Origin: Anaerolineae bacterium
Lineage (GTDB): Bacteria > Chloroflexota > Anaerolineae > Aggregatilineales > Phototrophicaceae
Length of the DNA stretch: 40,581 nucleotides
Direction: 5' to 3'
NCBI GenBank assembly: GCA_026645945.1
Contig: JAPKMO010000032.1
Span: forward strand, 1-40,581
Below, piece after piece: positions 29,980 through 38,084 of the stretch (its first letter is position 1; each line of letters opens with the position of its first letter). The translations under genes and the position numbers were made by a program. The notes under the pieces were generated by a model. The model was not told where the DNA came from and did no database searches. It saw nothing but the letters and a program-made list of their open reading frames with translations.

Positions 29980-30736
29980 ATCGCTGCGGCTTGCGGGCGA
30001 TGAGCAGGGTGCTGAAGTTGAACGCCCAGGGCAGCACCACGCGCAGCACGCCGCCCAGCGCGTCGGCCAGGGCGCTGGTCTGGTAATAACCGCGCCCCCG
30101 GAACGGCCCGCCCAGCCCCCACAGCGTAAAAGCGTGGCTGGTCGGCATGGCCTCAACAACCGTAAAACCGGCGGCAGCCGTGTTATCGTACAGCGCCCGG
30201 CGGGTGTAGGTGCTTTCGTAAAAAGCGTCGTCGTTTAAACGCCCGCCGCGCCGCCATTGAATCAGCCGGTGAACCACGTTCGGATAGGGGATGGTCAGCA
30301 CCAGCACCCCGCCCGGCTTGAGGACGCGGTAAGCTTCGGCCAGCGCCGCACCCATACCCTGCTCAAAATGTTCCAGTACGCCGAACGACAGGTAGGCATC
30401 CAGCGCGTTCGCCGCAAACGGCAGCGCGTGAACATCCCCAGCGGCCAGCGGCAGCGACGGGTCGTAACGGCGCGAAATGTGCAGCGCATTTTCGGCATAA
30501 TCCAGCCCGATGACCGGGTAGCCCAACCGCCGCAGCGTGATAACCGCCGCGCTGAGGCCGCTGCCGGCCTCCAAAATCGCGCCGGTTTTCGGCAGGTAGG
30601 CCGCGTAACGCGCCATCGTCTGCCGGGCGCGGGTATAGGTCATGGTCTGCAATTCGACCTCGACCGAAGCGTTATCCCAGATGTTTTCCCAGGCTTTGCG
30701 CGTGGTGTCGTAACGCGCGCCGGGCGTGTCGTGCAT
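29978..30736 (-). CDS. Class I SAM-dependent methyltransferase
   Basis: The 252-residue product has the Rossmann methyltransferase core: ILEAGSGLSAAVITL (motif I, about 54-68, Gly-x-Gly), VIGLDYAENAL (acidic loop end), LPFAANALDAYLSFGVLEHF (motif II) and EAYRVLKPGGVLVLTIPYPN (motif III). The C-terminal part is hydrophobic and may lie at the membrane. It ends the glycan gene cluster and follows the GT2 gene with a 45-base gap containing a hairpin. Acceptor unknown; probably a sugar or lipid-linked glycan. Confidence 0.85.
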   Translation of the reverse strand: MHDTPGARYDTTRKAWENIWDNASVEVELQTMTYTRARQTMARYAAYLPKTGAILEAGSGLSAAVITLRRLGYPVIGLDYAENALHISRRYDPSLPLAAGDVHALPFAANALDAYLSFGVLEHFEQGMGAALAEAYRVLKPGGVLVLTIPYPNVVHRLIQWRRGGRLNDDAFYESTYTRRALYDNTAAAGFTVVEAMPTSHAFTLWGLGGPFRGRGYYQTSALADALGGVLRVVLPWAFNFSTLLIARKPQR

Positions 30737-30752
30737 GGTTGTTCATTCTCCT

Positions 30753-30780
30753 GTAGGGGCGCACTGCATTACGCCCCTGC
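30753..30780. repeat. Short palindrome GTAGGGGCG / CGCCCCTGC
   Basis: Nine-base arms with one G-T pair, placed between the GT2 stop and the next methyltransferase start. Related to the palindromes at 6966 and 27745. Confidence 0.5.
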
Positions 30781-30781
30781 G

Positions 30782-31630
30782 TTACGATGTTTTTATTCTC
30801 CGTTTAAGCGCCATGCCCCACAGCAGCGGACGCGAAAGCAGCCACAGCAGCGCCGCCCGCCCCGCGCCGTAATGTTTGCGCGTGTAGATGAGCATATCGC
30901 GGAAATAGGTTTTTGTCGCCAGCCACGTCCGCGTGACGCTTTTTTCCCTGTGGATAATTACCGCGCTCGCCAGAAAGCGGTTTTTAGCGCCCGGCGTCCG
31001 CCGCGCCAGGTCATCTTCCGGGAAGTACAGCCGCAGGTCGCCGTCCAGCACGAAGCCGCGCCGCCGCATCAGGCACGACCCCGGCAGCACCTCCACGTCT
31101 TTGTCTGTATCCCGCGACCATTCGCCGTACCAGCGCCGCGCCGCCGCCAGCCGCCGCCAGCCAGGGAACAGCCAGCCCAGCGGTGTGTGTTCCAGCAGCA
31201 GGTCGGTATAAGTCGGCGCGCGGGAACAGGTGCGCTGAACCGTGCCATCGGGATAATGAAGCCGCGCCGTGACGCCGGTATAATCGGGGTGCGCGTCCAG
31301 AAAATCAACCATGCTTTCCAGCGCCCCCGGCTGCACCACCGTATCCGGGTTGAGCAGCAGAACATAATCGCCTGCCGCCGCCCGGATGCCGATATTGTTG
31401 CCGCCGCAGAACCAGGTGTTGCGCGTCTGCGCCAGCAGCTTCATACCGGGGAATTCGGCGCGCACCATCTCGGCGCTGCCGTCGGTCGAGGCGTTGTCCA
31501 CGACGACCATCTCCAGCGGCAGGGCGGCGGCGCGCAGCGATTCCAGACAGGCGCGCAGGTCGTCGCGGGTGTTGTAACTGACGATGACAACGGAGAGCCG
31601 GCTAACAACGCGCGACGTAGATGAGTTCAT
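30782..31630 (-). CDS. Family 2 glycosyltransferase (rhamnosyltransferase-like)
   Basis: From ATG 31630 the product is 282 residues. The GT-A core shows LSVVIVSYNTRDDLRACLESL (nucleotide-sugar binding), EMVVVDNASTDGSAEMVRAEFP, GGNNIGIRAAAGDYVLLLNPDT with the metal-binding acidic motif NPD, and VLPGSCLMRRR. The acceptor-side motif, often EDxDLxxR, reads PEDDLARR. The C-terminus holds an amphipathic region. ATG 31630 overlaps the upstream methyltransferase by 29 bases; the longer frame to 31693 lacks support. It should add a sugar to a lipid- or protein-linked glycan. Confidence 0.85.
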   Translation of the reverse strand: MNSSTSRVVSRLSVVIVSYNTRDDLRACLESLRAAALPLEMVVVDNASTDGSAEMVRAEFPGMKLLAQTRNTWFCGGNNIGIRAAAGDYVLLLNPDTVVQPGALESMVDFLDAHPDYTGVTARLHYPDGTVQRTCSRAPTYTDLLLEHTPLGWLFPGWRRLAAARRWYGEWSRDTDKDVEVLPGSCLMRRRGFVLDGDLRLYFPEDDLARRTPGAKNRFLASAVIIHREKSVTRTWLATKTYFRDMLIYTRKHYGAGRAALLWLLSRPLLWGMALKRRIKTS

Positions 31631-32285
31631 AGGCCAGCAGCCCCGGCAGAATGGGCGCCGGCAGCGGGCGATTAAAGCGCCGCGCCAGCGCATGAACGGC
31701 GTTTTGCAGGCCGCTGCCGGCGATGAACAGCGCCTGGACCGGATAACCCTGGTCTTCCAGCAGGGCGCGCCCGGTGCGGGCTGTGTACAGCCGCAGGTGG
31801 GTTCTGTCCATGACGCCGTAATCGGTGTAATCGAAGCGCCCGGCCAGCAGCATCAGCCGCAGCCGCCAGTAGGCGATATTTGGCAGCGACACGATCACCC
31901 GCGCGCCGGGCGACAGCAGCGCCCGCGCCTGCGCCAGCAGTCGTTCGGGATACTTGAGGTGTTCCAGCACCGCCGCCGCCAGCAGCACGTCATACGGCGC
32001 GCTCGACCGGGCGGCGTCCAGCGCGTCCGGGGCGTCCAGGTCTACGGTGTGAACTTCGCTGCACCGCCCCGCGGCAATCGCCGTCGCCGCCGGGTCGGCT
32101 TCTAGCCCCGTCACGCGGCAGCCGAGCGCCTGCTCCATGTAGCCGGACAGATACCCCGACGCGCAGCCCAGTTCCAGCACGCGGCTTTCGCGCGGGATGA
32201 GGCGCATCAGGACGCTGTGCGCGTCGTCCGGGTGAGCGCGCGCCGGGTCAAAAATCGAGTCCAGGTGATATTTGGGCGTGGTCAT
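31602..32285 (-). CDS. Class I SAM-dependent methyltransferase (glycan cluster)
   Basis: The 227-residue product has motif I VLELGCASGYLSGYM (about 36-50), VTGLEADPAAT, VLLAAAVLEHLKYPERLLAQ and LLSPGARVIVSLPNIAYW, the pattern of methyltransferases found in O-antigen and S-layer glycan loci. MTTPKYHLDSIF at the start is also typical of these. The start ATG 32285 overlaps the preceding stop by four bases (ATGA), showing translational coupling. Confidence 0.85.
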   Translation of the reverse strand: MTTPKYHLDSIFDPARAHPDDAHSVLMRLIPRESRVLELGCASGYLSGYMEQALGCRVTGLEADPAATAIAAGRCSEVHTVDLDAPDALDAARSSAPYDVLLAAAVLEHLKYPERLLAQARALLSPGARVIVSLPNIAYWRLRLMLLAGRFDYTDYGVMDRTHLRLYTARTGRALLEDQGYPVQALFIAGSGLQNAVHALARRFNRPLPAPILPGLLAYELIYVARC

Positions 32286-33169
32286 AACGGCTTCCGCGCA
32301 TAGATAACAAGGCTGGTATTCCGCAGCAGCCCGGCGCGCACCAGCAGCCGGTCAGCCCCGCGCAGGATTTTGAGCAGCGGCAGCGCCAGCGCATCCGGCG
32401 CTTTAAGCTGCGCGGTCACGTAGCCGGTGAAGGCCGGCAGATTCACCCGCCGCTCAATCGTAAAACGCGCCTCGACCAGCTTCAGCCAGTCCGTTTCGCG
32501 CCCCGCGCCTTCAAACGGCGACAGCCCTTCCGCTTCCATGCTGGCCTGCACCCGCGACGGCGCGCGCAGCCCGAAGCGCAGCAGGGCGCGCAGTTTTTCG
32601 CGGTAGGGCGTCTGCGTCGGCAGCAAAAAAGTCAGCGCGCCGGCGGCCAGTACGGTCGAAAATGCTTCCTCGCCGCGTGTATCGCTGATCCACAGCAGGC
32701 CGCCCGGTTTGAGCGCGCGGTGAATCTGCTCGATGGTATGTTCCAGGTTGACCAGATGGTGCAGGGTGGCTTTGACGGCGATTACGTCATAGGTTTCGGC
32801 GGGCAGGTCAAGCGCGTTCAGGTCGGCGGCGCGGTATTCGACCGTCCCCGGCACGCCGGCGCGCACCTGCTCGTAATAAGCCCGCGCCACCGCCAGCGAC
32901 TGCTCGCTGATGTCCAGCCCCACCGCCCGCGCGCCGCGCTGCGCCATCGCCAGCGTCAGCCAGCCGGACGCGCAGCCCAGTTCCAGCGCATCCATGCCGG
33001 GGCGAATGCAGGCCAGCAGGCCGTCTATATTGGCGGCGTGGATGACGGCGTTGTGCCGTAAAGACCGGTGATAGCGCCAGTCCGGCGGCATGTCCCGCGC
33101 CTGGCGCTCGGATTCCGCGCCCCACAGTTCGGCCTCGGCAGCCAGTTTTTGTTGGTAGTCGTCGGTCAT
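32282..33169 (-). CDS. Class I SAM-dependent methyltransferase with C-terminal extension
   Basis: ATG 33169 overlaps the glycosyltransferase stop as ATGA and gives 295 residues; the frame open to 33358 lies inside the upstream gene. Motif I is ALELGCASGWLTLAMAQRG (about 51-69), followed by VGLDISEQSL, YDVIAVKATLHHLVNLEHT and IHRALKPGGLLWISDTRGEE. The last 100 residues are longer than in simple methyltransferases and may bind the acceptor. Together with the gene at 31602 it suggests two methylation steps on one glycan. Confidence 0.85.
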   Translation of the reverse strand: MTDDYQQKLAAEAELWGAESERQARDMPPDWRYHRSLRHNAVIHAANIDGLLACIRPGMDALELGCASGWLTLAMAQRGARAVGLDISEQSLAVARAYYEQVRAGVPGTVEYRAADLNALDLPAETYDVIAVKATLHHLVNLEHTIEQIHRALKPGGLLWISDTRGEEAFSTVLAAGALTFLLPTQTPYREKLRALLRFGLRAPSRVQASMEAEGLSPFEGAGRETDWLKLVEARFTIERRVNLPAFTGYVTAQLKAPDALALPLLKILRGADRLLVRAGLLRNTSLVIYARKPL

Positions 33170-34278
33170 GACAGTTCCTGAATCAACTGCTCCACCCGCG
33201 CCATACGTTGGTCGTAGGTGTGGTGGGCGTAGGCGTGTTCGCGGGCGCGGCGGGCGATGGCCGCGCGTTCGGCCTCGTGCGACAGGTAATAAGCGGCTTT
33301 CTGGCGCAGGTCGCTGCCGTTCTGATAGGTGACAATCATCTCCCCCGGCGTAAACCACAGCCGCGTCCCCGGCAGATCGTCCACCACCTGCAAAACGCCC
33401 ACGCCCGCCGCCTCGAACGTCCGCATATTGCCGCCGTAGTGCATAAAATCGCCGTGTACGTTGAGCGTGATTTTGGCTGCCGAAAGCACTCGCAGCATGG
33501 TTTCGCCCAGCGCCGCGCCGCGCACGTAGGGGCGCAGACTCGGCGGCACGTCATGCACGCTCCAGATGCCCAGGTCGAAGTCGCGCAGGTTTTCCAGCGC
33601 GGCCACCCGGCGGCTGTACAGGTTATCCGGCACCAGCGTGCCGACGAAGGCCACGTCGCAGGCATAAGCGGCGCGTTCTTCCGGCGTCAGATCATAAGGA
33701 TGGTGAAAGTCCGGGTCGCAGGCGCTCATCGGCAGGCATTCCATCCGCCGCGCGCCCAGTTCCAGCCATTGAATGCCATGATAATAATCGTTGACCAGCA
33801 CCAGATCGTACAGCCGGGCGGCGCGTTTTTCGATGGGCCGGGCGAACACGATGGGCGAAACGCCGGTGGAATAAACCAGCTTGCAGCCGGTTTCGGCTTT
33901 GATGGCCGCCAGCGTTTCCGGGTAAATCACGGTGTTGTCGCCCACCAGCCACAGCGCGTCCGGCTGGAAGGCGCGCGCCTGTTCGACCAGCCGCCGGTTA
34001 CGCAGCCGGTAGTCCGGGTTGGCCTCCGGCGGCAGGTGGTTGAACGCCGCCCGCGCCAGCTTGCCGGGCGTAAGTCCCTGGGCGTGGCGCTCGGCGCGTA
34101 TCCCGCCCAGCGTCGGGCGGTTGCGGTAAAACACAGCGGTGATATGGCCGCGTTTCCTCAGCGCCCGGTCCCACCAGTGCTGCGCCATGCTGGGTGGAAA
34201 CAGCGGCGGCGGCTCACCGGGGGCGGCGGGTTTTAAGGCTTCGGGATGGTGCAGCGAGGCGATAAACAGGATACGCAT
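33166..34278 (-). CDS. CgeB-like glycosyltransferase (GT-B fold)
   Basis: The product is 370 residues from ATG 34278; GTG 34284 two codons upstream is the alternative, and neither has a strong ribosome site. The C-terminal half has CDVAFVGTLVPDN, AKITLNVHGDFMHYGGNMRTFEAAGVGVLQV and FTPGEMIVTY, resembling the CgeB/spore-maturation glycosyltransferases (Glyco_trans_1_2). FEAAGVGVLQV holds the conserved Glu of the donor site. It is the first gene of the minus-strand cluster and is ATGA-coupled to the methyltransferase behind it. Donor and acceptor are unknown. Confidence 0.75.
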   Translation of the reverse strand: MRILFIASLHHPEALKPAAPGEPPPLFPPSMAQHWWDRALRKRGHITAVFYRNRPTLGGIRAERHAQGLTPGKLARAAFNHLPPEANPDYRLRNRRLVEQARAFQPDALWLVGDNTVIYPETLAAIKAETGCKLVYSTGVSPIVFARPIEKRAARLYDLVLVNDYYHGIQWLELGARRMECLPMSACDPDFHHPYDLTPEERAAYACDVAFVGTLVPDNLYSRRVAALENLRDFDLGIWSVHDVPPSLRPYVRGAALGETMLRVLSAAKITLNVHGDFMHYGGNMRTFEAAGVGVLQVVDDLPGTRLWFTPGEMIVTYQNGSDLRQKAAYYLSHEAERAAIARRAREHAYAHHTYDQRMARVEQLIQELS

Positions 34279-34482
34279 CCACACTCACTTCACAGGCCGG
34301 GGTGGGTTTTTGCGCCGCCCCGCTTGACCGATCACGCCTGCCATTATACCGCATCGCAGCGCGTCCCCGCCGGGCCGGTTGTTCGCGCGTGGGCTTCCCC
34401 CTTCGATTTGGGGGATGAGGCGGCTGCCGGCGGCGGGTATACTTGGCCGTAAAATAAGCTTTCTTGCCCAGAGGAGGCGCAG

Positions 34483-35865
34483 TTGTCCGAGGCAAACATC
34501 AGCTTAACAATCTACAACCAGGGTACAGCATTGGTGCGCGACCGGCGCACGGTCGAACTGGCCGAAGGTCTGAATACGCTGGAGTTCCGCGACGTAACGG
34601 CCTTGATTGACGCTACCTCGGTCACGCTCCAGGCGGCGGGCGTGGCAGTGCTGGAACAGAACTTCCTGTTTGATCTGGTCGGCGCGGACGCGCTGCTGCG
34701 CCGCTATCTGGAACAGACCATCGAACTCACTACCGAGGACGGCGCGCGTTTCGTCGGCACGCTGCTCAACGCGCCGTCCAGGGGCAGCGACCCGTTTAAT
34801 AACCAGACATCCGAACTGATTTTGCAGCAGGCCGACGGACAGGTGGCGGTGGTGGCGCTGGACAAAATCCGCGATATGCGGTTTCCGGCGCTGCCGGGCG
34901 GCCTCATCACCCGCCCGACGCTGCGCTGGCTGCTGCACAGCCAGCAGGCCGGGGCGCTGCCGGTGGAACTGACCTACCTGAGCGGCGGCATCAACTGGTC
35001 GGCGGATTATAACCTGCTGCTGGCCGGCGACAGCCGCCGCTTCGACCTGAACGGCTGGGTGACGCTGACCAATACCAGCGGCACGACCTTCCACGAGGTG
35101 CAGGTGAAGCTGGTAGCCGGAGATGTCAAACGTATTGAGCAGCTAACCTGGCGGCGCGACCGTGTCATGATGGCTGCGATGGCCGCCCCGGCAGAGCCGC
35201 AGGTCGAGCAGCGCGAAATTTTTGAATACCAGCTCTACGAAATCAAACGCCCGGTGACGGTGGCGCACAACGAAACCAAACAGGTCGAGTTCATCACCGC
35301 GCGCGGCGTGGTGGCGGAGCGGTTTTACGTGTTCCGCGCTCACCCGCCCTTTACGGCCTACGGCGCGCGCCCGTATATCGAGCCGGTTACGCCGGGAGCC
35401 AGCGGCGCGGTGCAAGTGTGGCTGGAATTTTCCACCGGCGAACAAAGCGGCCTGGGCGCGGATTTGCCCGCCGGACGGCTGCGCGCCTACCAACTGGACG
35501 CCGACGGCTCGGCGGTGCTGATCGGCGAGAGCAAAATCAAACACACGCCGAAGGGCGAAAACGTCAAAATCGAACTGGGCAAAGCCTTCGATCTGGTCGG
35601 CGAGCGGCGGCAGACACACTTCCAGCAGGTGCGTAAAAACATCATCGAAGAAAGTTACGCCATCCAGCTTCGCAGCCGCAAGGACAGCGAGCCGGCGCAG
35701 ATTCGCGTGCCGGAGGCGCTGTTCCGCTGGCGGAACTGGAGGATCGTGCAGCACTCGCACCCCTACACGGTCGAGGACGCCGGCACGATTGAGTTCCGCG
35801 CCGACCTGCCGCCGGGCAGCGAGACAACCATCACCTACACGGTGCGTTACGAGTGGGCAGACTGA
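34483..35865 (+). CDS. DUF4139 domain-containing protein
   Basis: TTG 34483 is preceded by AGAGGAGG (34469-34476), a strong ribosome site, and gives 460 residues. The sequence ISLTIYNQGTALVRDRRTVEL near the N-terminus and LTYLSGGINWSADYNLLL...LNGWVTLTNTSGTTFHEVQVKLVAGDV (about 165-205) are typical of DUF4139 (MuiA-related) proteins. The rest is beta-rich with ETKQVEF and ETTITYTVRYEW at the end. No signal peptide is visible. The biochemical function of the family is not known to me. Confidence 0.8.
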   Translation: MSEANISLTIYNQGTALVRDRRTVELAEGLNTLEFRDVTALIDATSVTLQAAGVAVLEQNFLFDLVGADALLRRYLEQTIELTTEDGARFVGTLLNAPSRGSDPFNNQTSELILQQADGQVAVVALDKIRDMRFPALPGGLITRPTLRWLLHSQQAGALPVELTYLSGGINWSADYNLLLAGDSRRFDLNGWVTLTNTSGTTFHEVQVKLVAGDVKRIEQLTWRRDRVMMAAMAAPAEPQVEQREIFEYQLYEIKRPVTVAHNETKQVEFITARGVVAERFYVFRAHPPFTAYGARPYIEPVTPGASGAVQVWLEFSTGEQSGLGADLPAGRLRAYQLDADGSAVLIGESKIKHTPKGENVKIELGKAFDLVGERRQTHFQQVRKNIIEESYAIQLRSRKDSEPAQIRVPEALFRWRNWRIVQHSHPYTVEDAGTIEFRADLPPGSETTITYTVRYEWAD

Positions 35866-35971
35866 CCCGCGCCGGCAGGCCGAGCGGGCCAATCAACCCC
35901 GGTTGGTGTAAGCCTGGTGATAACCGCCTCGCCGGGCATGGCGGGGGACTGCAATCTGCCCCCGACCGGTT

Positions 35972-37207
35972 TTAGCCGGCGCCGCGTTTCGCCCAGTAGC
36001 GTTCCAGCACGTCGGCAAAACGGGCGAAACCGCTGCTGATGGTCGAGTTGAACTGGCCGGTTTTGGCGGCGGCGCGGAAACCGGCGATGATCGTGTTCAG
36101 GTCGTCGTCGCTCATCAGCTCGCCGAGCATAGTGGTCAGGCCGGCGGGCGCGGGTGGCAGTTCGGCGGGGATAGGTTCCCGGACGCCGATGGGCGCGGGT
36201 GGCGGCGTGGTCGTACCAACCGGCGCGGCGGGCGCGGGCGGCGGCGTGGGGACGGCCCCGGCTGCCGTCGCCAGCAGGTTCTGGAACTCAAACGCCTGGC
36301 TCACGTCGAACTGATCCCAGTCTTGCGACGAATGCCCCCACGAAAAAATCAACTGCGCCTCCACCGGCGAATTCTGGTAAATCGCCCGGTCGGCGTAGGC
36401 AAGCTGCTCGAACAGCGCCCGCTCCGCCGACCAGCCCAGGCCGCCAAACCAGCGCAGCCATTGGGGAACAATACTTTTCCAACCCCGGATGTTCAGGTAT
36501 CCGGCGGCGCGTTCCAGCGTTTCCGCCCAGGGTTTAATGTCGCTTACGTCATCGAAGCCGTGTTCGGTCAGGATGATGCGGGGCGGGCGAATGCCCATCT
36601 GGGCGCAGGCCTGAAGCAGAAATTTAAAGCGCCCCAGATGCCACATCGTCAGCGAGCCGGTATCCTGCGGCCAGGTGTGCGGCTCGATGAAACGCGGGCT
36701 GCCGCCGACGAAACCGGAGGTGATGATGCCGCAGGCGTATTCGTGCAGCCCCATTATCATGGTGGCGCGGTTCTGGTCGAGCAGTTCCAGCATCCGGCGG
36801 GCGCGCGGCCAGTCGTGCGGCTCCGGCGTGCCGACCGCCCAGTTGCCGACCACCAGCTTCAGCCCGCGCGGCTGGGCCAGTTCCATCACACGCACCGTCC
36901 AGTTAATCAGCGCGTCGGAAAAACCCGGTTCATTGGTGGTGTAGGCCCAAATGTCCCACCCGCCCAGTTCACCGACCTTGCGGTTGACCCACTCCTCCGG
37001 CGAAACACGCATGTGAATATCGTCGTCCGGCCAGGTGCGGTAGATGACGATTGTAGCGGGCAGCAGCGTTTTGATCTCCTGCGCCAGCGCGAAGTTATCC
37101 ATCACCAGCACGGCGCGCGGTTGGGATGCCTGCAAAAACTGGATCAGCCGGTTTTTGTCGGTAACACTGTTGCCGTGAATATTGACCGAAATGCGAGAAC
37201 CCATCAT
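35972..37207 (-). CDS. TIM-barrel glycoside-hydrolase-like protein with Pro-rich linker
   Basis: The 411-residue product has a barrel of about 300 residues with YTTNEPGF (about 89-96; Asn-Glu-Pro as in clan GH-A acid/base motifs) and IILTEHGFDD (about 216-225; Glu as likely nucleophile). A Pro/Ala-rich linker (about 320-360) leads to a helical C-terminal domain of 50 residues. There is no signal peptide. The first ATG (37207) follows GGAGGG closely; the second (37204) is better spaced. Assignment to a family is uncertain. Convergent with the DUF4139 gene; the 106-base gap has small G/C palindromes only. Confidence 0.55.
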   Translation of the reverse strand: MMGSRISVNIHGNSVTDKNRLIQFLQASQPRAVLVMDNFALAQEIKTLLPATIVIYRTWPDDDIHMRVSPEEWVNRKVGELGGWDIWAYTTNEPGFSDALINWTVRVMELAQPRGLKLVVGNWAVGTPEPHDWPRARRMLELLDQNRATMIMGLHEYACGIITSGFVGGSPRFIEPHTWPQDTGSLTMWHLGRFKFLLQACAQMGIRPPRIILTEHGFDDVSDIKPWAETLERAAGYLNIRGWKSIVPQWLRWFGGLGWSAERALFEQLAYADRAIYQNSPVEAQLIFSWGHSSQDWDQFDVSQAFEFQNLLATAAGAVPTPPPAPAAPVGTTTPPPAPIGVREPIPAELPPAPAGLTTMLGELMSDDDLNTIIAGFRAAAKTGQFNSTISSGFARFADVLERYWAKRGAG

Positions 37208-37337
37208 GCCCTCCTTCCCGACCCATAAAACTATTGTAGACGATATTTGCTATAACGGAAATTAAACTTGCTCGGCAGCGGGGAATGGCCTGTAACGAGA
37301 AGGGGTGGGGTTTCGCTATAAATAACGAGGTGAGGTG

Positions 37338-37996
37338 ATGGTTTTCCGGCTAATTGTTCTGCTTTTTCTCGGCCTGCTGCCGGCATTTTCCGCCGCCGGG
37401 TAGGAAAAGTCCAATCCGCTGCTGGAACTGCTGGCGCTGGTGCCGGATACGGCTGAGGTCTGGGATTCGGCCCCCATAACAAGCTACGCCGATTACCGCC
37501 TGCTGGAAGCGGCGCGCGGCATTTCCACGCCGACCAAAGCCGATTTTGATAACCGCACCGAAACCGCCCGTATATGGCTGGCAGCAGGCGGTGGGCTGTC
37601 CGCCGGCTTCCCAATGCAAGATCTCATGCAGTACCTCGAAGGGATGGAAGAGGCCGTTGGCTTCGGCTGGTTTGACGTAAACCGCGCGCTGTCGTTCGGC
37701 CAGCCGCCGGCGATTGGTAATGTGCTGGCGGGGGACTTTGACGCCGCCAGCATCGCCGCTGCTTTTGAAGCGCGCGGTTTCACCGGCAGCGCGGCAGGCG
37801 ATGTAACGGTATGGTGAGGGGCTGCCGGCTGCAACGAGGGGTTGGCGATCAATCTACGCAGCCGCAACCCGGCTAATCCCTTCGGGGCGAATTGGGACGG
37901 TAAGAACCGTCGGCGCTGTTGTTCCGGCTGCTGATGCAGTCCATTTATGCCCGCGATCTTTCGCTTGTCGGCCTGGGCATCAATACCGCGCCGTAA
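37338..37996 (+). pseudogene. Decayed exported-protein gene with two in-frame stops and a frameshift
   Basis: ATG 37338 (GAGGTGAGGTG upstream) begins a good signal peptide (MVFRLIVLLFLLGLLPAFSA), but TAG at 37401-37403 stops it after 21 codons. The same frame continues for 137 codons from 37404 as a plausible protein (EKSNPLLELLALVPD, ITSYADYRLLEAARG) to TGA at 37815-37817, then continues with GCNEGLAINLRSRNPANPF. After a one-base shift near 37900 the other frame reads SALLFRLLMQSIYARD, SLVGLGINTAP and ends at TAA 37994-37996. CAG to TAG and CGA to TGA single C-to-T changes would explain both stops. Family unrecognised. Confidence 0.65.
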
Positions 37997-38084
37997 AATA
38001 CTTGCCGCGCGGCGGGCGCTGGCGTAGACTTGTTGGTAGAGATGATAATTGTGATTTCACCAGCAAATAGGCCGGGTTAAACGC

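Noticed and set aside
35972-37207. Reading the Pro-linked barrel protein as a phage endolysin
   Set aside because: No phage genes nearby and no recognisable cell-wall-binding module; only the general modular layout is similar.
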